A model generated the notes under the pieces. It made no database searches, was not told the origin of the DNA, and was given only the letters and a program-made list of their open reading frames with translations. A DNA stretch of 64,000 bases from Clostridia bacterium (GTDB lineage: Bacteria; Bacillota; Clostridia; Oscillospirales; CAG-272). The stretch covers positions 45,460 to 109,459 of the forward strand of contig JAFQDF010000003.1 of assembly GCA_017416185.1 (NCBI GenBank). Reading direction: 5' to 3'. Shown piece after piece: positions 59,573 to 64,000 of this stretch. Position numbers and translations under genes: made by a program. The first letter of the stretch is position 1. Every line of letters begins with the position of its first letter.

Positions 59573-62500
59573 ATGTCAACTTTTAACAGGATCGTGTCTT
59601 TGATTTTGACACTGGTAACTCTGCTGGGCTGTGTATCCTTTACACTTCCCGCATCAGCAGCAGATACCGCAACTATCAGCTTCGATCTCAACGGAGGCTG
59701 CAATCCACCGTCAGATATAACCGTTGATTGCGGTACGGTCATCTATCTGACAGACCACGTCCCCTCTAAACCGGGTATGGTGTTCCGTGGTTGGGCGTTC
59801 AACAAAGCTGATGCCGACAAGGGTAATATCACCTACCCCGTAGGTGTTCAGAATCCTATCCTTGTTAACAGCTCTGCAACCCTCTATGCTTCCTGGGCGT
59901 ATGAAGTAACCCTTCATCCCGGTCATCAGGGTTGGGGTAACACGCAGAAGCTCTATAAGTTCCCCGCGGTGGACCTTGAGCTCTTCCACCACAAGTCTGA
60001 TATTCAGGCTAACTACGGTATGAATCCCGGTGTGCCCGGTGACTTAGCTAACCTTATGGTTTTCGTTGAGTGGAATACCAACGAGCTTCCCATCGGACGC
60101 GGTAACGGTACCTCCTATCACGAGAGATATACCGCAAACGCTCCCACGACTCTTTACTGTATCTGGGGTAACCCCGTTATCTACGACGCCAACGGCGGTA
60201 CCTTCCCCGTAAGCAAGAATGATATTCAGGAAGAGTTCGTAGTTAACTACAGTAACGAAAAGCACGATACCACGAGCTTTGCTAACTTCTATATTCCCGA
60301 CGGTGAGAACGCTCCCTACAAGGCAGGCGCACGTCAGCTTACCGACGAGGACGGCAACGAGCTTTACGGCCGTGTATTTGCAGACAGCGGTAATATCGTA
60401 AGATTTGAGTCCAGAAAGACCTGGCTTGAGATCCCGATATTTAACGACTACACCTACCAGTGGGCAGACTTTGAATGTGCGTCTACCTCCTACGGTGAGA
60501 CGGGTATGAAGTTCACAGCCGTATGGGAGCCTGCAGTTATCTACAAGGCTAACGGCGGTACAGGTAAGGACATAGTTGAGTATATGACCTGGGAGGGTCC
60601 TACTCTTTACGATTTTACAGACTATACCGTTCTCGGAAATGATAATACAGGCTTTACAGGCTGGAACACCAAGCCTGACGGCACAGGCACCGCTTATGCG
60701 GCAGGTGCAGTCATCACAGATTATGATTCAAGTGATGCACTCGTTCTTTACGCACAGTGGAGTGCTCCCGTTGATTCCGCAAAGGAATACACCATAGCCT
60801 TCAACGCAATGGAGGGTTATCTTGAGGAGGCTCAGCAGAGCTTTACAATAGCGTACGGCGATAAGATCGCTGACATTATCGCTGAAATGCCCGTTCCTAC
60901 CCGTCCCGGTTACACCTTCCGCGGCTGGTTCAACGACGTTACGGGCGCTGAGCTTGTTTTCGATGAGGAATATTATTCCTACACCACCAACGTTTCTTAT
61001 TCTCCCAAGTGGGAGCTTCACTCTGACCACGTCCTCCAGGCGTTCAAGAAGGTTTCCAACTGTACGGATACAGGTTATTACACTCAGGTCTGCGAGGCTT
61101 GTGATTGGTACTCTAACGTTGATTATGAAAAGACGGGTCACAGCTTTACAAAGTGGAATCCCACGGGTAACGGCACTGAGGTCGTAAGATACTGTGAGCA
61201 TTGTCATATCTCCGAGACCGAGGCTTCTACCGCTATGGTAAAACAGGAGGTTATAGCTTACTGTAACAGAAGCGTTCCTCTCAACGACTCGGATATGAGA
61301 TATATTGATACTCTCAACTACTTCTTTGCTCCCATCGACAACGGTGCAGGCAACTATCCCTTTGCAGGCTCGTATTTTGCAGAATCCGCAAATATGAGAA
61401 ACAGAGCAAGGGCGCAAAATCCCAACATCAAGATCGTCCTCACTATAATGAATATGAACATCAAGGCATTTGAGAGCTGGCTTACCCCCGGTAACCGTAC
61501 TACATTTGCTCATCATCTGGTCGGTGTAGTTACAGCCAACGGCTTTGACGGTCTTGATATCGACTTTGAGTTCCCCTCTGATATGACCTTAAAGGACGAC
61601 TACGCTGCCCTTCTTGCAGAGATAAGAGCAAGATTTAATGCCCTTGAATCACAGACAGGTAAGCACTATATACTCTCTATGACAACGCCCGCAGCACACT
61701 GGGCAACAGAAAAGTTCGACCTTGTTGCATGTTCCGAGAGTCTTGACTATTTCAACATAATGAACTACGACCTGTACTGCGGTACGGCTATACCCTATAC
61801 GCATCATCATACACCTCCCTACGATAACCGTGACCCCTACGGACACGTTCCTACAGGCGGTTCGGTACAGGGTGATATTTCGCTCTATAAATCTCTGGGC
61901 ATCCCCGCAAGCAAGATAGTTTCGGGTATGGGTCTATATGCAAGACATTGGTCGGGTGCGGCTAATATCAATCACGGTCTTTTCCAGTCCGCAGGTCTTG
62001 ATGAAACAAACATCCACTACGACCTTCTTATCGCACAGTATCTTAACAAGAACGGCTATACAAGATACTGGGACGACGTATCAAAGGCACCGTACCTCTA
62101 TAATCCTTCGGGCGGATCATTCTACTCCTACGATGACCCCGAATCCCTTACCTACAAGCTTGAAATTATAGCCCGTGAGGGTGTACGCGGATGTATGGTA
62201 TTCGACTACGTAACCTGTGACGGCGCAGGTATATTCCCTCATATAAGAAACAACATCGGCACAGTTGCCCACGGCTGCTACCCCGGAAGATACGAAACTA
62301 CACAGCTCAGCTGTGACACGGCGGGTCACGCTATCGCATACTGCGGTATCTGCGGTAAGGTTATGAACGACCAGATGGTCTATAACGAAGGTCACTATGC
62401 GACCGACTGGGAAATGCATACCGAGCCTACAGCTACAAAGGCAGGTAAGCTCTCAGCAAGCTGTCTCTTCTGCGGCGAGGAGATCTACCGTGAGCTTGAG

Positions 62501-63871
62501 CCTCTGGGCTACAAGGTAAGCTTTGATGCAGGCGAAGGCTCAAAGACAGGCTCTACCTCCTTTATCATTCAGAAGGGTCAGACCTATGCTGACGTTGTAG
62601 GTGCAGATCCCACGGCAACTCTTGAAGGCACGTCTCTTGTTGGTTGGTACTGCGGCGATTATATGCTTGACACCTCCGACACGTTCAACTTCGACTCCGA
62701 CGTTACGTTCGTAGCAGTATGGGAGGACGAGGGCGAGCATACCCATAACTATACTTCCAAGATAACCAAGACTGCAACTTGTTCAGAGGAAGGTGTTATA
62801 ACCTATACCTGCCGCTGCGGTGAAAGCTATACAGAGATCATTCCCAAGCTTGATCACAGTTTTGACGGTGGTACTACCACAATTATGCCTACCTGTACGG
62901 AAGAAGGTGTAAAGACCTACACCTGTACGGTATGCGGTGAAACAAAGACAGAGTCTATCACAGCTATAGGCCACGCAATGACCGATTGGACGGTAACCAA
63001 GGAGGCAACACCAACCGAAGCAGGCGAAGAACAACGATCCTGCCGCCGTGCTTGCGGATACACCGAAACAAGAGTCATCCCCGCTCTCGGCGGTGATACA
63101 AGCGGCCTCGCAGTAAGTGCAGACGGACCCAACCTTACCGTCAGCGGTATGGCAGACGTAAAGGACGTATTCATCGCTCTCGGTGATTACAATACCTACG
63201 CTGACGTTAAGGCAAACGCAGTAGTACGTCTTACACCCACCAAGCTTAACGGTGCAAGTGAGTACACATACACACTTAAAGAAGGCGGCTACTATACCGT
63301 ACTCGTTAGATACAATGACGGCACACAGACCTTCCTGTATCAGCAGATCGACGTAACCGAGCCTACCTTCGCTTCCGACGGTCTCCGGCTTACGGTCGGT
63401 AACCTCAGCGGCGTTAAGGTTATCAGAACCGCATACGGCGAATACAAGACCGTATCCGAGATCAAGCGTGCTGAGGGTGCAAGAGCGTTCACGGCTAAGA
63501 ACGATATCAAGGGTGCTGATTCCTATAAGATCCAGTACAGATATAACGGTAAGGTAACGGTTGCAGTTCAGTACGAGGACGGCTACACCAAGATATTTAC
63601 CTATGAGGTAGTACAGAAGACTCCCGTATTTACACAGTCTAACAACGTAGTTACCATCGGTAATATCGACGATCTCTATATCGTAAGATATGCTCCCGGA
63701 CAGTGGACTACATCCTCCGAGATCAAGAGAGCGCCCGGTTCGGTAGCTATCAAGGCAGCGGCAGCTGTTGACGGTGTTATCACCGTAAAGGACCTCAAGG
63801 CAGGTACATATACATTTTGTGTTCAGTACAATGATGAGTCTTATAACTACTATGTTATAACTGTAGAATAA
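59573..63871 (+). CDS. Giant secreted GH18-type glycosidase with InlB-like and surface repeats
   Basis: 1432 residues. Signal peptide (~1-29); several InlB B-repeat (Listeria-Bacteroides) units (~35-490: MVFRGWAFNKAD, TGFTGWNTKPDGTG, YTFRGWFNDVTG); a CxxC module; a GH18 domain (~560-890) whose catalytic motif DGLDIDFEF has D659, D662, D664 and acid E666; further CxxC modules (~900-1170); and three to four ~85-residue repeats (~1180-1432) like those at the start of the 35684-39979 protein. Probably cleaves GlcNAc-containing glycans such as chitin, peptidoglycan or N-glycans. No SLH or LPxTG, so attachment is unclear. Confidence 0.9.
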   Translation: MSTFNRIVSLILTLVTLLGCVSFTLPASAADTATISFDLNGGCNPPSDITVDCGTVIYLTDHVPSKPGMVFRGWAFNKADADKGNITYPVGVQNPILVNSSATLYASWAYEVTLHPGHQGWGNTQKLYKFPAVDLELFHHKSDIQANYGMNPGVPGDLANLMVFVEWNTNELPIGRGNGTSYHERYTANAPTTLYCIWGNPVIYDANGGTFPVSKNDIQEEFVVNYSNEKHDTTSFANFYIPDGENAPYKAGARQLTDEDGNELYGRVFADSGNIVRFESRKTWLEIPIFNDYTYQWADFECASTSYGETGMKFTAVWEPAVIYKANGGTGKDIVEYMTWEGPTLYDFTDYTVLGNDNTGFTGWNTKPDGTGTAYAAGAVITDYDSSDALVLYAQWSAPVDSAKEYTIAFNAMEGYLEEAQQSFTIAYGDKIADIIAEMPVPTRPGYTFRGWFNDVTGAELVFDEEYYSYTTNVSYSPKWELHSDHVLQAFKKVSNCTDTGYYTQVCEACDWYSNVDYEKTGHSFTKWNPTGNGTEVVRYCEHCHISETEASTAMVKQEVIAYCNRSVPLNDSDMRYIDTLNYFFAPIDNGAGNYPFAGSYFAESANMRNRARAQNPNIKIVLTIMNMNIKAFESWLTPGNRTTFAHHLVGVVTANGFDGLDIDFEFPSDMTLKDDYAALLAEIRARFNALESQTGKHYILSMTTPAAHWATEKFDLVACSESLDYFNIMNYDLYCGTAIPYTHHHTPPYDNRDPYGHVPTGGSVQGDISLYKSLGIPASKIVSGMGLYARHWSGAANINHGLFQSAGLDETNIHYDLLIAQYLNKNGYTRYWDDVSKAPYLYNPSGGSFYSYDDPESLTYKLEIIAREGVRGCMVFDYVTCDGAGIFPHIRNNIGTVAHGCYPGRYETTQLSCDTAGHAIAYCGICGKVMNDQMVYNEGHYATDWEMHTEPTATKAGKLSASCLFCGEEIYRELEPLGYKVSFDAGEGSKTGSTSFIIQKGQTYADVVGADPTATLEGTSLVGWYCGDYMLDTSDTFNFDSDVTFVAVWEDEGEHTHNYTSKITKTATCSEEGVITYTCRCGESYTEIIPKLDHSFDGGTTTIMPTCTEEGVKTYTCTVCGETKTESITAIGHAMTDWTVTKEATPTEAGEEQRSCRRACGYTETRVIPALGGDTSGLAVSADGPNLTVSGMADVKDVFIALGDYNTYADVKANAVVRLTPTKLNGASEYTYTLKEGGYYTVLVRYNDGTQTFLYQQIDVTEPTFASDGLRLTVGNLSGVKVIRTAYGEYKTVSEIKRAEGARAFTAKNDIKGADSYKIQYRYNGKVTVAVQYEDGYTKIFTYEVVQKTPVFTQSNNVVTIGNIDDLYIVRYAPGQWTTSSEIKRAPGSVAIKAAAAVDGVITVKDLKAGTYTFCVQYNDESYNYYVITVE

Positions 63872-63883
63872 TTAAACTTGATG

Positions 63884-63909
63884 AAAAAGCATCCTTCGGG
63901 ATGCTTTTT
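63884..63909 (+). terminator. Terminator of the GH18-like gene
   Basis: 11-bp stem AAAAAGCATCC / GGATGCTTTTT with a stable TTCG loop. Confidence 0.9.
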
Positions 63910-63914
63910 CTACC

Positions 63915-63956
63915 TTCACTATTCACTATTATCTATTCTCTATTCACTATTCACTT
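63915..63956. repeat. One-sided heptad repeat H5
   Basis: Six heptamers of TTCACTA / TTATCTA / TTCTCTA type right after a terminator. The sequence then runs into AAGTGAATAGTA (63970-63981), a partial complement. The window ends before any further element is visible. Confidence 0.65.
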
Positions 63957-64000
63957 GGTTTTAAGTTTAAGTGAATAGTATTTGCTTGGTACAACGGTAA

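Overview
This window comes from a Gram-positive, spore-forming, fermentative Clostridia genome. It resembles gut Oscillospirales/Ruminococcaceae, although the exact taxon cannot be fixed from sequence alone. The indicators are a split transketolase, a GerA-type spore germination subunit, a FakB-FakA pair, three proteins with S-layer homology (SLH) domains, very large secreted enzymes, strong Shine-Dalgarno sites and canonical TTGACA-N17-TATAAT promoters. No transposase, integrase, phage gene or CRISPR array was seen. It is core chromosome mixed with surface and accessory genes, and the gaps between genes are rich in small palindromic repeats.

Layout. 0-9 kb: HIT protein, membrane-linked XRE regulator, FakB-FakA, SLH-anchored alkaline phosphatase, THUMP-type rRNA methyltransferase and a DUF1846 protein. 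9-17 kb: a tightly packed minus-strand operon (ATPase, permease, GldG-like, DUF4340, parvulin-type lipoprotein, two HAD phosphatases), preceded by a PgeF-type protein. 17-24.8 kb: a histidine kinase, response regulator and HtrA-type protease on the minus strand, aldose 1-epimerase, and a second two-component pair with a small membrane protein on the plus strand. 24.9-31.3 kb: split transketolase, an orphan solute-binding lipoprotein, a Gfo/Idh/MocA oxidoreductase with a divergent AraC regulator, and an XRE regulator facing a 59-residue Cys-rich protein. 31.3-40 kb: two SLH proteins, then an XRE regulator and a 1431-residue secreted protein that share a 20-bp operator. 40-48 kb: a CofE-like ligase, then a BlaI / M56 / M56 / C39-peptidase operon. 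48-52 kb: Sfp-type transferase coupled to a decayed four-helix-bundle gene, tRNA-Arg with a duplicated 3' tail, orphan gerA, a COG2426 membrane protein and rpsT. 52-64 kb: rpoB-rpoC with their own promoter and long leader, then a 1432-residue secreted GH18-type protein.

The most distinctive content: (1) a roughly 80-nt repeat found four times, each time just after a terminator; (2) elements with arms of 7-bp tandem repeats around hairpins; (3) a hairpin ladder with ATATCGA spacers; (4) operators ATAGGAA-N6-TTCCTAT that tie the XRE regulator at 35239 to the giant secreted gene at 35684-39979; (5) a BlaI-controlled double M56 sensor-protease plus C39 peptidase operon; (6) an ~85-residue repeat domain shared by two giant secreted enzymes 20 kb apart; (7) a 191-bp unit bounded by copies of the tRNA-Arg 3' end.
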